A DNA stretch of 64,000 bases from Stutzerimonas stutzeri (GCF_000219605.1 NC_015740.1:1736001-1800000), one strand, 5' to 3'. Positions 46,807 through 58,132 are shown, counted from the stretch's first letter. Program-made: numbers and translations. Notes: generated by a model from the sequence alone, not told the origin.

Positions 46807-48933
46807 ATGATCGATAAATCCGCCAACCGCCGCAGCAGCCTGCTCACCTGCGAGGTCCTAGACCGCTCTCGCGTACTCGATACCCTGGTCAACAACCTGG
46901 AAGGAATGGCCTATCGCTGCCGTAACGATGCGTCGTGGACGATGATTTTCGTCAGCCAGGGCTCGCTGGGGTTGTGCGGCTACAGCGCCGCGGCGCTGGT
47001 GGATGACGCGGAGGTATCGTGGGAGCAGATCACCCATCCGGATGATCGCGCGCGGGTGCGCCGCAGCATCGATGGAGCCATCGCAGCCCTTGGCCGCTTC
47101 ACCGTGCATTACCGGATCCGCACCGCGGCGGGTTTCATCAAATGGGTCATCGAGCGCGGCGTCGCGGTGCCGGACGAGCAGGGCGAAATCGTCGTCGAAG
47201 GCTTCATCGAAGACATCACCGCCCAGCGCGCCGTGCTCGAGGCACTGGAGCAGGCGGAGCTGCGCTATCGCAGCATCTTCGAGAACGCCTCGGAGGGGAT
47301 CTTCCAGTCGACCCGCGATGGCCGCTACCTGGCTGCCAACCCCGCGCTGGCCCGTATCTATGGCTACGACAGCGCCTCCGAACTGGTTGCCGACCTGGCG
47401 GACATCGAGCGTCGTCTGTACGTCCAGCCGGGGCGGCGCGAGGCGTTCTGCCAGCTGATGGAGCAGCATGGCGAGGTGCTCAACTTCGAGTCAGAGGTCT
47501 ACCGGCGCGATTGCACGCGCATCTGGATTTCCGAGAACGCCCACGTGGTGCGCGGCCCCAATGGCGAGTTCATCTGCTACGAGGGCACGGTGCAGGACAT
47601 CTCCGAGCGCAAGCATTACCAGCAGCAGTTGGAGCGGCAGGCCAACCACGACCTGCTGACCGGTCTGCCCAACCGCATACTGCTCAACGACCGGATCGAG
47701 CAGGGCTTGGCGCGGGCGGCACGCCTGGGCTACTACCTGACGCTGGTGTTCATCGACCTGGACAACTTCAAGTTCATCAATGACGGCCTCGGCCATGTCG
47801 CTGGCGACGAACTGCTCAAGAGCATCGCGGCGCGCCTGGCCGGCAGCCTGCGCGGCTCCGACACCGTGGCGCGGGTGGGGGGCGACGAGTTCGTGCTGGT
47901 GCTCGGCGACCATTACCGCATCAGTACCGTGATCTCCTTGCTCGAGCGCGTGCTGAACGAGATTCGTCGCCCTGTGACCCTTGCCGGGCGCGAATTCCAG
48001 GTTGGCGCCAGCCTCGGCGTGGCGATGTTCCCGGATGACGGAGAGGATGCGCAAACCCTGCTCAAGCATGCCGATATCGCCATGTACGCGGCGAAGAAAC
48101 GGGGACGCAACAACTTCCAGTTCTTCACCCATGACCTCAACCGCATCGCCGATGAGCGTCTGAATCTCGAGGCCGCGATGCGCACCGCACTGGAGCGCGA
48201 CGAGTTCGCGGTGCATTACCAGCCGAAGGTGGATGCCCAGCGGCGCATCGTCGGCTTGGAGGCGCTGGCCCGCTGGACACACGCCGACCTCGGGGTGATC
48301 GGCCCCGATCGCTTCGTGCCGGTGGCCGAGGAAAGCGGCCTGATCATGCCCCTGACGCTGGCCGTGCTGCGCCGCGCATTCAGCGACGCCCGGCGCTGGA
48401 ATGCGGGACGCCAGGTACCGCTGCTGGTGGCGGTGAACCTCTCACCGCTGCTGTTTCTCGGCGACGATGTGGTCGAGCGGGTCATGGCGGTGCTCGACGA
48501 GGTAGGATTGTCGCCGCTGCTCGTCGAATTGGAGATCACCGAAACGGTGTTTCTCGGCGATGGCAGCCGCGCCGTATCCATTCTTGCCGACTTCAAGGCA
48601 CGCGGCTTTCGCCTGGCCATGGATGATTTCGGCACCGGTTACTCGGCGCTCGGCTATCTGCGGCGGTTCCCGCTGGACATCATCAAGATCGACCGTTCGC
48701 TGGTCACCGGTCTCGAGCAGGAGGACGAGGTGGCGATGATCGCCCGCGCCGCCATCTCGCTGGGCAAGAGCCTGCACAAGACCGTGGTTGCCGAAGGCGT
48801 AGAGAACGCCGCGCAATTCGAGTTCCTGCGCCACAACGGCTGCGACGAATTCCAGGGTTACCTGCTGTCGCGGCCGTTGCCGGCGACGGGAATCGACGCG
48901 CTGCTCGCTGCAGGGGACGAGCTGCGCTTCTAG
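46807..48933 (+). CDS. PAS-PAS-GGDEF-EAL cyclic-di-GMP signalling protein
   Basis: Soluble sensor of 708 residues: PAS/PAC domains at about 20-145 and 150-275 (SWTMIFVSQGSLGLCGYSAA; YRSIFENASEGIFQSTRDG), diguanylate cyclase with intact RVGGDEFVLVLGD (about residue 357) and an inhibitory I-site RGSD eight residues before it, and phosphodiesterase with GLEALARWTHADLG (about 484), ITETVF, DDFGTGYSALGYLRRFP and EGVEN. Both catalytic motifs are intact, so net activity cannot be predicted. ATG 46807 is preferred; ATG 46735 would add 24 residues. No membrane segment. Confidence 0.92.
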   Translation: MIDKSANRRSSLLTCEVLDRSRVLDTLVNNLEGMAYRCRNDASWTMIFVSQGSLGLCGYSAAALVDDAEVSWEQITHPDDRARVRRSIDGAIAALGRFTVHYRIRTAAGFIKWVIERGVAVPDEQGEIVVEGFIEDITAQRAVLEALEQAELRYRSIFENASEGIFQSTRDGRYLAANPALARIYGYDSASELVADLADIERRLYVQPGRREAFCQLMEQHGEVLNFESEVYRRDCTRIWISENAHVVRGPNGEFICYEGTVQDISERKHYQQQLERQANHDLLTGLPNRILLNDRIEQGLARAARLGYYLTLVFIDLDNFKFINDGLGHVAGDELLKSIAARLAGSLRGSDTVARVGGDEFVLVLGDHYRISTVISLLERVLNEIRRPVTLAGREFQVGASLGVAMFPDDGEDAQTLLKHADIAMYAAKKRGRNNFQFFTHDLNRIADERLNLEAAMRTALERDEFAVHYQPKVDAQRRIVGLEALARWTHADLGVIGPDRFVPVAEESGLIMPLTLAVLRRAFSDARRWNAGRQVPLLVAVNLSPLLFLGDDVVERVMAVLDEVGLSPLLVELEITETVFLGDGSRAVSILADFKARGFRLAMDDFGTGYSALGYLRRFPLDIIKIDRSLVTGLEQEDEVAMIARAAISLGKSLHKTVVAEGVENAAQFEFLRHNGCDEFQGYLLSRPLPATGIDALLAAGDELRF

Positions 48934-48941
48934 CCGTTCGC

Positions 48942-49274
48942 TCAGCCTGGCGGATCGGGGATCGCGCCGTCCTGCCAGAGCCGCAGCAACTCCTGTGGCG
49001 CGCGCTCCTCGGCGATCTGCAGGATCATCTCGGCATCGCTGTCCTCGCGGCGATAGTGCAGTTCGACCTTGAAGAAACGCTGGTCGCCACGACCGACGTC
49101 CTTGCTGGCGACCGGCAGGCAGCGCTCCACAACCGAGCAGAGGCCACGGCGCTGCGCCGGGTCGCAGTCGGCGAATTCGATCTGCCGGGGGCGGGTGAGC
49201 GCCGGCGCGGCAACGAGACCGCCCTGGCGCGAGATCCGCAAGGATGTTTCAGGGCCCAGGGCCGGCATCTTCAT
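48942..49274 (-). CDS. Emfourin-like inhibitor of M4 protease
   Basis: 110-residue soluble protein (LRISRQGGLVAAPALTRPRQ; FFKVELHYRREDSDAEMIL) resembling emfourins, small inhibitors encoded next to protealysin-like proteases. Strong GAGGAGG site. It starts 9 bases after the protease stop, as expected for a protease-inhibitor operon. Identification rests on resemblance plus position. It has no signal peptide, which also fits since protealysins lack one. Confidence 0.75.
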   Translation of the reverse strand: MKMPALGPETSLRISRQGGLVAAPALTRPRQIEFADCDPAQRRGLCSVVERCLPVASKDVGRGDQRFFKVELHYRREDSDAEMILQIAEERAPQELLRLWQDGAIPDPPG

Positions 49275-49283
49275 GTTGCCTCC

Positions 49284-50327
49284 TCAGCGCGGTGAAACGC
49301 CGACCTGCAGCCATGCCTGCTGCACGGCTTCGGCTTCGCTGGAGCCGCGGCCGAACAGGCGCGTTGCCTGTTGCAGCGTGACGCCTGCAAACGTCGCGAA
49401 ATCGGCATCGTTGGGTAGTTGCGGGTCGCAGATAGTGGCGTACCAGACGCGCCCGGCCTGTTCCCATGCGTACCCGCCCAACGCCATGGCCGCGAGGTGG
49501 AATGCGCGGTTGGGGATGCCGGAATTGAGGTGCACGCCGCCGTTGTCTTCGCGGGTTTCGATGAAATCGCGCATATGCGCCGGCTGCGGGTCGCGGCCGA
49601 GCAGCGGGTCGTCGTAGGCGGTGCCGGGGTTGGCCATGGAGCGCAGCGCCACGCCCTGGACCTTGTCGGTCAGGAGTTCGGCACCGACCAGCCAGTCGGC
49701 TTCGGCGGCAGTCTGGCCAAGCGCATGTTGCTTGGTCAGCACCCCGAAGACGTCGGAAACCGACTCGTTCAGCGCCCCTGGCTGGTTGTAGTAAACCAGC
49801 GCGGCCTCGCTCTCGATCAGCCCGTGGGCCAGCTCGTGAGCGACCACGTCGAGGGAGCGGGTGAAGCGTTGGAAGAGCTCACCGTCGCCATCGCCGAACA
49901 CCATCTGCTCGCCGTTCCAGAAGGCGTTTTCATAACCCTGGCCATAGTGCACGGTGCCGATCAGCGGCATGCCCAGATCGTCGATGGAGTCGCGCTGGAA
50001 CACCTGCCAGAAGAAGGTGTAGGTCGCGCCCAGGGCATCGTAGGCCTCGTCCACCGCGGGGTCGCCTGAAGCGCTCTGACCCTCGCGGCGACGGAGCGTG
50101 CCGGGCAGCTGCATGCGCTGCTCGGCATCGTGGATGCGCCGTTGTGGATGACCGGGCGTGCGCAGCTCGCCGAGCTCGGCGATCGCCGTGGGGCGGGGCG
50201 GTCCCGGGTTGGGCAGCAGGCTCTGCACGTGGTCCAGCGTTTCGCGAGCACAGCTGCGCAAGTAGGGCGAGCCGCGATCGATCATGCGGTCGAGAATGTA
50301 CGGCGGGATGAACGAACGGATGGGCAC
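49284..50327 (-). CDS. Protealysin-like M4 metalloprotease
   Basis: Thermolysin-family zinc protease of 347 residues starting at GTG 50325-50327 with AGGAG eight bases upstream. It begins PIRSFIPPYILDRMI, the short protealysin-type propeptide with PPYIL, and has no Sec signal. The zinc site is HELAH at 164-168, with the third ligand in NESVSD (about 187-192), and the catalytic histidine in DNGGVHLNSG (about 266). All catalytic residues are present. Paired with the emfourin-like gene. Confidence 0.9.
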   Translation of the reverse strand: MPIRSFIPPYILDRMIDRGSPYLRSCARETLDHVQSLLPNPGPPRPTAIAELGELRTPGHPQRRIHDAEQRMQLPGTLRRREGQSASGDPAVDEAYDALGATYTFFWQVFQRDSIDDLGMPLIGTVHYGQGYENAFWNGEQMVFGDGDGELFQRFTRSLDVVAHELAHGLIESEAALVYYNQPGALNESVSDVFGVLTKQHALGQTAAEADWLVGAELLTDKVQGVALRSMANPGTAYDDPLLGRDPQPAHMRDFIETREDNGGVHLNSGIPNRAFHLAAMALGGYAWEQAGRVWYATICDPQLPNDADFATFAGVTLQQATRLFGRGSSEAEAVQQAWLQVGVSPR

Positions 50328-50526
50328 CGGCGAAACTCCTGGTCGGATGCGGCTAGCTGCAGCATAGACCGCTCAGGTTCGATCGGGCCGACCGCCGATC
50401 CAGAGGCTGCGACGACTTGCTGCGGCGGTTGCGCTGCACCCTTGGCGCGATCTGCTGTCACTTGTGCTGGACCCCGTATTCGCCGTCACAGACGAGGCGG
50501 GAGGTCATCAGACGAGGAGTTGCCCA

Positions 50527-51966
50527 ATGTTCGGACTGGAAGCACTCGAGCTGGCACGTGTGCAGTTCGCGTTCACCATTACCTTCCACATCATCTTCCC
50601 GGCCATCACCATCGGCCTGGCCAGCTACCTCGCCGTACTCGAGGCGCTGTGGCTGAAGACGAAGCAGGAGGTCTACCGGGACCTCTACCACTTCTGGCTG
50701 AAGATCTTCGCGGTGAACTTCGGCATGGGCGTGGTCTCTGGCATCGTCATGGCATACCAGTTCGGCACCAACTGGAGTGCCTATTCGGAGTTCGCCGGTA
50801 GCGTCACCGGGCCGCTGCTGACCTATGAGGTGCTGACGGCCTTTTTCCTCGAGGCCGGCTTTCTCGGCGTGATGCTGTTCGGCTGGAATCGCGTCGGGCC
50901 CAAGCTGCACTTCTTCTCCACGGTGATGGTGGCCGTGGGCACCCTGATCTCCACCTTCTGGATCCTCGCTTCCAACAGCTGGATGCACACGCCGCAGGGC
51001 CACGAGATCATCGATGGCGTGGTGGTGCCGGTGGACTGGCTGGCGATCATTTTCAACCCGTCATTCCCCTATCGCCTGGCGCACATGTCGGTGGCGGCAT
51101 TCCTTGCCACCGCGTTCTTCGTCGGCGCTTCGGCGGCCTGGCATCTGCTGCGCGGCAAGGATAACCCGGCGATCCGCAAGATGCTCTCGATGGCGATGTG
51201 GATGGCGCTGCTCGTCGCTCCGGTACAGGCGGTGATCGGTGATTTCCATGGTCTGAACACCCTCGAATACCAGCCGGCGAAGATCGCTGCGATGGAAGGG
51301 CACTGGGACAATTCCGAAGGCGGACCGACGCCGCTGCTGCTGTTCGGCTGGCCGGACATGGAGGCCGAGGAAACCCGCTACAAGATCGAGATTCCCTATC
51401 TCGCCAGCCTGATCCTCAATCACAGCCTGACCGAGCCGATCCCGGCGCTGAAGGATTTTCCGCCCGAGGACCGGCCGAACTCGACCATCGTGTTCTGGAC
51501 GTTCCGCATCATGGTCGCGCTCGGGCTGCTGATGATCATCACCGGCATCTGGAGCCTGCTGCTGCGCCGTGGCGATCGGCTGTACAGCTCCCGGGCGTTT
51601 CTGCGCATGGTGCTGCTGATGGGGCCGTCCGGGATTATCGCCATTCTCGCCGGCTGGTACACCACCGAGATCGGACGTCAGCCCTGGGTCATCTACGGCC
51701 TGATGCGCACCGCCGACGCGGTCTCGAATCACGGCGCGGGGCAGCTGGGGCTCACCCTGGCGATGTTCGTAGTGGTCTACTTCGCCGTTTTCGGCATCGG
51801 CATGGTGTATGTCCTGCGCCTGGTGAAGAAAGGGCCGGTGATCAGCGAAGGGCGCGAGAAAGGTGCCGGCGGGCCGGGCGAGGCGCGCACGCCGATGCGT
51901 CCGATATCCGCCGCGGACGAGGCGATCAACCATGAACAGGGCGATCAATTGGGCGAGAGGAACTGA
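50527..51966 (+). CDS. cioA: Cytochrome bd-type quinol oxidase subunit I (CioA)
   Basis: Heme-bearing subunit of the terminal oxidase that oxidises ubiquinol without proton pumping. The 479 residues begin GLEALELARVQFAFTITFHI with the heme-ligand histidine, have about nine membrane helices, and a short Q-loop, which marks the cyanide-insensitive CIO branch rather than E. coli-type CydA. ATG 50527 has GAGGAG upstream; the extra 21 residues of the longer frame are rejected. First gene of a three-gene operon. Confidence 0.93.
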   Translation: MFGLEALELARVQFAFTITFHIIFPAITIGLASYLAVLEALWLKTKQEVYRDLYHFWLKIFAVNFGMGVVSGIVMAYQFGTNWSAYSEFAGSVTGPLLTYEVLTAFFLEAGFLGVMLFGWNRVGPKLHFFSTVMVAVGTLISTFWILASNSWMHTPQGHEIIDGVVVPVDWLAIIFNPSFPYRLAHMSVAAFLATAFFVGASAAWHLLRGKDNPAIRKMLSMAMWMALLVAPVQAVIGDFHGLNTLEYQPAKIAAMEGHWDNSEGGPTPLLLFGWPDMEAEETRYKIEIPYLASLILNHSLTEPIPALKDFPPEDRPNSTIVFWTFRIMVALGLLMIITGIWSLLLRRGDRLYSSRAFLRMVLLMGPSGIIAILAGWYTTEIGRQPWVIYGLMRTADAVSNHGAGQLGLTLAMFVVVYFAVFGIGMVYVLRLVKKGPVISEGREKGAGGPGEARTPMRPISAADEAINHEQGDQLGERN

Positions 51967-51969
51967 GCC

Positions 51970-52977
51970 ATGGGTATCGATCTTTCACTTATCTGGGCAG
52001 TGATCATCATCTTCGGGATCATGATGTACGTGGTGATGGACGGCTTCGATCTCGGCGTCGGCATCCTCTTCCCGTTCGTGCAGGACACTTCCGATAGGGA
52101 CGTCATGATGAACACCGTGGCGCCGATCTGGGACGGCAACGAGACCTGGCTGGTACTGGGCGGGGCAGGGCTGTTCGCGGCCTTTCCGCTGGCCTATTCG
52201 GTGGTGTTATCGGCGCTCTACCTGCCGATCATCTTCATGCTGATGGGGCTGATCTTCCGCGGCGTGGCATTCGAGTTCCGCTTCAAGGCCAGCAAGCAGC
52301 GGCAGCACATATGGGACAAGGCCTTCATCGGCGGCTCGCTGGCGGCGACCTTCTTCCAGGGCGTGGTGCTCGGCGCATTCATCAGCGGCCTGCCGGTGGA
52401 GGGGCGCGCCTATGCCGGCGGCGCATTCGACTGGCTGACGCCGTTCTCGCTGTTCTGCGGGCTGGCGCTGATCGTCGCCTATGCACTGCTCGGGTGCACC
52501 TGGTTGATGATGCGCACCGCCGGCGAGCTGCAGCGGCGCATGCACGACATCGGCATTCCTCTGGTCTGGGCGGTGTTGGCAGTAACCGGCATCGTCAGCC
52601 TGTGGACGCCGCTGACCCACCCGGATATTGCCGAGCGCTGGTTCAGCATGCCGAACCTGCTGTACTTCATGCCGGTCCCGGTGCTGGTTCTGCTATGTGC
52701 CTTCGGCCTGCTGCGCTCGATCCAGCGGTACGCCAACTACACGCCGTTCCTGCTCACCCTAGCGCTGATCTTCCTCGGCTATAGCGGGCTGGGTATCAGC
52801 CTCTGGCCGAACATCATCCCGCCATCGGTGACCATCTGGGAGGCGGCCGCACCGCCGCAGAGCCAGGGTTTCACGCTGGTCGGGGCGCTGCTGATCCTGC
52901 CGCTGATCCTGATGTACACGGCGTGGAGCTACTACGTGTTCCGCGGCAAGGTCAGTGCAGAGGATGGGTACCACTGA
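51970..52977 (+). CDS. cioB: Cytochrome bd-type quinol oxidase subunit II (CioB)
   Basis: Partner subunit, 335 residues, eight or so membrane helices. Typical start GIDLSLIWAVIIIFGIMMYV followed by MDGFDLGVGILFPF, and PIWDGNETWLVLGGAGLFAA, the conserved CydB family signature. It lies 3 bases after cioA; its stop overlaps the next start (TGATG). Confidence 0.95.
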   Translation: MGIDLSLIWAVIIIFGIMMYVVMDGFDLGVGILFPFVQDTSDRDVMMNTVAPIWDGNETWLVLGGAGLFAAFPLAYSVVLSALYLPIIFMLMGLIFRGVAFEFRFKASKQRQHIWDKAFIGGSLAATFFQGVVLGAFISGLPVEGRAYAGGAFDWLTPFSLFCGLALIVAYALLGCTWLMMRTAGELQRRMHDIGIPLVWAVLAVTGIVSLWTPLTHPDIAERWFSMPNLLYFMPVPVLVLLCAFGLLRSIQRYANYTPFLLTLALIFLGYSGLGISLWPNIIPPSVTIWEAAAPPQSQGFTLVGALLILPLILMYTAWSYYVFRGKVSAEDGYH

Positions 52978-53144
52978 TGGCCCCGCATGAACGAAAGCCC
53001 GCCGGCGAGGGCGAGCCGAAGCCACTCTGGCAGCGCATGAGCTGGCTGGTGCTGATCTGGAGTGGCAGCGTACTGGCGCTGGGCATCGTGGCCTGGCTGC
53101 TGCGCCTGGCAATGAACGCGGCGGGGTTGTCCTCGCCGTCCTAG
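52977..53144 (+). CDS. DUF2474 small cytochrome bd accessory subunit
   Basis: 55 residues with one membrane helix (WQRMSWLVLIWSGSVLALGI) and a charged, proline-containing N-terminus. Small DUF2474 proteins are encoded at the end of CIO-type cytochrome bd operons and probably play the CydX-like role of stabilising the oxidase. The start overlaps the cioB stop by one base. Confidence 0.85.
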   Translation: MAPHERKPAGEGEPKPLWQRMSWLVLIWSGSVLALGIVAWLLRLAMNAAGLSSPS

Positions 53145-53305
53145 CTGCACACCTGCTCCAGCTGGCGGCGACAGTCGATCGTTGGCGTCGCTCCGTGCTC
53201 TCCGGTCACGATAGGTTCACCAGCGGGCTGTAGGCTCCTGGCATGAAGCTTGATAACTGATCGATGAACATTGGTTCGATGTAGCCGCAGGCGAGGAGAT
53301 TCGCG

Positions 53306-53392
53306 ATGGACGACTATCAGGATGAACTATTGGAATGGCATGCCGCCGAGCATGATCATCCGGACAGTGCCGAGGACGCCGTCGAACTCTAG
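53306..53392 (+). CDS. Acidic 28-residue microprotein
   Basis: A perfect ribosome site (GAGGAG, seven bases upstream) precedes ATG 53306. The predicted peptide reads MDDYQDELLEWHAAEHD and then a short acidic end (stop TAG 53390-53392). It is highly acidic and histidine-containing, with no membrane segment. It lies 161 bases after the cio operon. No family recognised with certainty. Confidence 0.45.
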   Translation: MDDYQDELLEWHAAEHDHPDSAEDAVEL

Positions 53393-53409
53393 TCCGAAGG
53401 GTCGACTGG

Positions 53410-54447
53410 TCAGCCGCCGCGCCGCTGCGCGCGCCGGTAATCACCCGGCGTCTGACCGCTCCAGCGCTTGAAGGCGCGCTGGAACGCCTCCGCGGAGGAA
53501 AAGCCGAGCAGCCAGGCGATTTCGCCGAAGGCCGATTCGGTATCGCGGATATAGGCCATCGCCAGATCGCGACGTGTGTCGTTGATGATTGCGCGGTAGC
53601 TGCTGCCTTCTTCGGCCAGTTTGCGCCGCAACGTCCAGGCGGGCATCTGCAGGCGGGAAGCGATCTGCTGCAGGTCTGGCTCCTGCCCCTTGAGCATGGG
53701 TCCGAGCATCTGCGTGACGCGTTCGCGCAGGCTGCGTGTGCGGGTACGCCGCTCCAGCTCGCCTTCACACAGCTCGACCAAATGCCTCCAGGTGCCGGGA
53801 CAGTGCTCCGGATTGCGCAGGGCCAGCGCGCGCTGATCCAGCTGCAGCTGGTTCGCCTCGGCGCCGAAGGCCACCGGGCGACCGAACAGCGCTTCGTAAC
53901 GCGCCGCATATTCCGGTGCCTCGAACTCGATATGGATTGCCGCGGGCACCAGCGGCTGCCCGCACAGGCGTGTCAGCTGGGCGATCCAGCTGGCAAGCAC
54001 GGTGTCGACCACGAAACGGTTGTAGGCGTTGTACGGGCTGATGGAATAGAAGCGCAGCCAGGCACCGGCGGCGTCTTCGTGGAAGCTCGAGCTGCCGCGA
54101 TAGTTGGAGGCATACAAGGGTTCGTAACGGATCAGAGCCCGCGCCGCGTCACGCACCGTCGGCGCCTGGGTGGCGGTCAGTCCGGCGAGCCCGAGGTGGC
54201 TCGGCTTGCGCAGACGTCCCATCTCCAGGCCCAGCGCGGGATCGCCGGCCAGCTGAATCGCCGCATGGCCGAGCCTCATATAGCGCGGGATGGACAGCCG
54301 TGCATGAGGCTCGGCGAGGCGCTCTGCATCCAGCCCATAGGCCTGCAGCAGCGGTTGCGGATCCTGCCCATACAGCTGCAGCGCCTCGCCCAGACTGTGC
54401 AGGAAGCCGACCGAAAGATCGCCCAGCCGCACCCGTTGCGCATTCAT
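53410..54447 (-). CDS. AraC-family regulator with arabinose-binding-type N-domain
   Basis: 345 residues with a ligand-sensing N-terminal domain of the OruR/ArgR-like group (about 20-210) and two C-terminal AraC HTHs (DLQQIASRLQMPAWTLRRKL; SAFGEIAWLLGFSSAEAFQR; then FKRWSGQTPGDYRR). Start ATG 54445-54447 overlaps the stop of the nitrilase-like gene (ATGA), so the regulator is co-translated with it. The open frame runs upstream, but that part is not AraC-like. Effector unknown. Confidence 0.88.
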   Translation of the reverse strand: MNAQRVRLGDLSVGFLHSLGEALQLYGQDPQPLLQAYGLDAERLAEPHARLSIPRYMRLGHAAIQLAGDPALGLEMGRLRKPSHLGLAGLTATQAPTVRDAARALIRYEPLYASNYRGSSSFHEDAAGAWLRFYSISPYNAYNRFVVDTVLASWIAQLTRLCGQPLVPAAIHIEFEAPEYAARYEALFGRPVAFGAEANQLQLDQRALALRNPEHCPGTWRHLVELCEGELERRTRTRSLRERVTQMLGPMLKGQEPDLQQIASRLQMPAWTLRRKLAEEGSSYRAIINDTRRDLAMAYIRDTESAFGEIAWLLGFSSAEAFQRAFKRWSGQTPGDYRRAQRRGG

Positions 54448-55457
54448 GGCGCGCTGCCAAGCCAGTGGTTCTTGATCTGTACCGGAATGCCATGTCCCGG
54501 TGGGGCCGGGCGGCGCGGGGAGCCGAGCAGGTTCCAGGGTACGGCCAGGGTATGCACGGACATGGCCGAGGGTTCGGCGAGCCGGTTGTCGGGTGCGCTG
54601 CCGCAGGCAGATTGTGGGTCCGCCAGGGCGCCCGGTACCGCCAGCAGTCTCGCCTCGGCTGGTGGTCGCTGCAGGTAGGCATCGCAACCTAGCAGCACCG
54701 CCAGCGAGCCTGCGGGCGTTTCGATCAGTCGGTGCGGTTCGGGGATCGGGGCGACGCTGTAGCGTCGCTCGTACCGGCTCAAGGCGTGCTTGTACTGCAA
54801 AGCACCGAGCGGCTTGCCGCGGCCGTCGAAGGTCAGGCTGATCTGGCGCAGCGGTCCGTCGCCGATCTTGAGCCTGTCGTTTTCCAGATAGGGCTCGGGC
54901 AGCACGATCGAGCCCGCTACCAGGGTGACGCCGAACTCCTTGGCGAGGCCGCCGAAAATCGCCTGGTACTCTTCGGCCATCTGCCGCGCTTTGAGGCGCA
55001 GCACGGCACCGGTGCGGCGGTCGTCGCCCTGGTTGCCGGTCAGGGCGCGCAGATACCGCCCGGGGTTGCTCAGCGCCATCCACTGCATGGCGTCGCGCAG
55101 CGTTCGCGCCTGCTGGACCTCCGGCTTCTCGCCCAGGGCGAACAGGCCGGTACCGACATGCTCGGGCAACACCACGACGGTGCGCTCGCTGAGCAATCCT
55201 TCATCCGCCGCCTGTTGCAGGTAGGTACGGAACTTCAGCTGCAGCCGCTCGCGGCTCTGGTAGTCGGCCGGTTGCAGTCGGGTCTCGATGCCCAGCAGAT
55301 TGCCCGCGCCGCCGGCTTGACCGCGGCTTTCGATGGGCAATGTGCGCAGGTCGGATAGCAGTGGGCCGCTGCGGCGGTCGTGGGTCCAGTCGAAATAGAC
55401 CGCGAGCGAGACGCCGGCCAGGACCGCCAGCAGTGCGAGATTCAGGTAGGTGCGCAT
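54444..55457 (-). CDS. Membrane-anchored nitrilase-superfamily (carbon-nitrogen hydrolase) protein
   Basis: 337 residues starting with a signal anchor (MRTYLNLALLAVLAGVSLAV), so the catalytic domain should face the periplasm. The Glu-Lys-Cys triad of the nitrilase fold is in place: LPEHVG (E99), QYKHALSRYE (K223) and LLGCDAYL (C258). Substrate unknown; Lnt-like enzymes have eight membrane helices and a different layout, so this is not Lnt. Alternative start 57 bases upstream is less likely. Co-transcribed with the AraC gene. Confidence 0.8.
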   Translation of the reverse strand: MRTYLNLALLAVLAGVSLAVYFDWTHDRRSGPLLSDLRTLPIESRGQAGGAGNLLGIETRLQPADYQSRERLQLKFRTYLQQAADEGLLSERTVVVLPEHVGTGLFALGEKPEVQQARTLRDAMQWMALSNPGRYLRALTGNQGDDRRTGAVLRLKARQMAEEYQAIFGGLAKEFGVTLVAGSIVLPEPYLENDRLKIGDGPLRQISLTFDGRGKPLGALQYKHALSRYERRYSVAPIPEPHRLIETPAGSLAVLLGCDAYLQRPPAEARLLAVPGALADPQSACGSAPDNRLAEPSAMSVHTLAVPWNLLGSPRRPAPPGHGIPVQIKNHWLGSAP

Positions 55458-55527
55458 GAAAAAGAAGGCCGTGATGAACGCCGTCAGACTAGGTAATGCG
55501 GCGTGGCTTGCCAAGCGTTTTGCGCTG

Positions 55528-57676
<2,149 letters not shown>

Positions 57677-57708
57677 TTCCATTCAGGCTTAACCCACGGA
57701 GCACGCGT

Positions 57709-58132
57709 ATGGACATCAAGACAATGCTGCAGCCGCAAGCCGCCGAATGCCTGCAGGCCTGGCACGCGATGATTGCCCAGCGCGATCTGAGCGGCTTGCC
57801 GGAACTGCTGCACCCTCCTGGCGGTGTTCCGCTCGCCGATGGCTCACAAGCCTTATGAAGGAGCCCCTGCGGTCAACCTGATCCTCAATACCGTGCTGCA
57901 GGTGTTCGAAGGCTTCCGCTATCACCGCGAGCTGGCCAGCGCCGAAGGCCGCGATGTCGTGCTCGAGTTCAGTGCCAGCGTGGGTGATCGCGAACTGAAG
58001 GGCATCGATCTGATCCGTTTCGACGAAACGGGCCGGATCATCGAATTCGAGGTGATGGTTCGCCCCATGAGCGGCTTGCAGGCGCTTGGCGACGAGATGA
58101 AGCGTCGCCTCGCCGCCTATGGCGGTAGCTGA
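57709..58132 (+). pseudogene. SnoaL/NTF2-like protein gene with a frameshift
   Basis: From ATG 57709 the frame gives MDIKTMLQPQAAECLQAWHA, then IAQRDLSGLPELLHP, but runs off into a stop at 57856-57858. The rest continues in the +1 frame from about 57820 (VFRSPMAHKPYEGAPAVNLI; VLQVFEGFRYHREL; ending LGDEMKRRLAAYGGS). Removing one C in the CACCCTCCTGG run near 57814-57820 joins them as HPLAVFRSP, restoring a protein of about 140 residues. The family is a small alpha-beta cone fold, often a limonene-epoxide-hydrolase or SnoaL type. Cause: true mutation or a sequencing error. Confidence 0.75.

Noticed and set aside
54448..55083. Upstream extension of the AraC gene frame to a 557-residue protein
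   Set aside because: The added part is low-complexity, lies across the nitrilase gene in another frame, and the ATG at 54447 gives the normal family start.
54444..55457. Nitrilase-like gene as apolipoprotein N-acyltransferase (Lnt)
   Set aside because: Only one membrane segment is present and the protein is far shorter than Lnt, which has several helices before its nitrilase domain.
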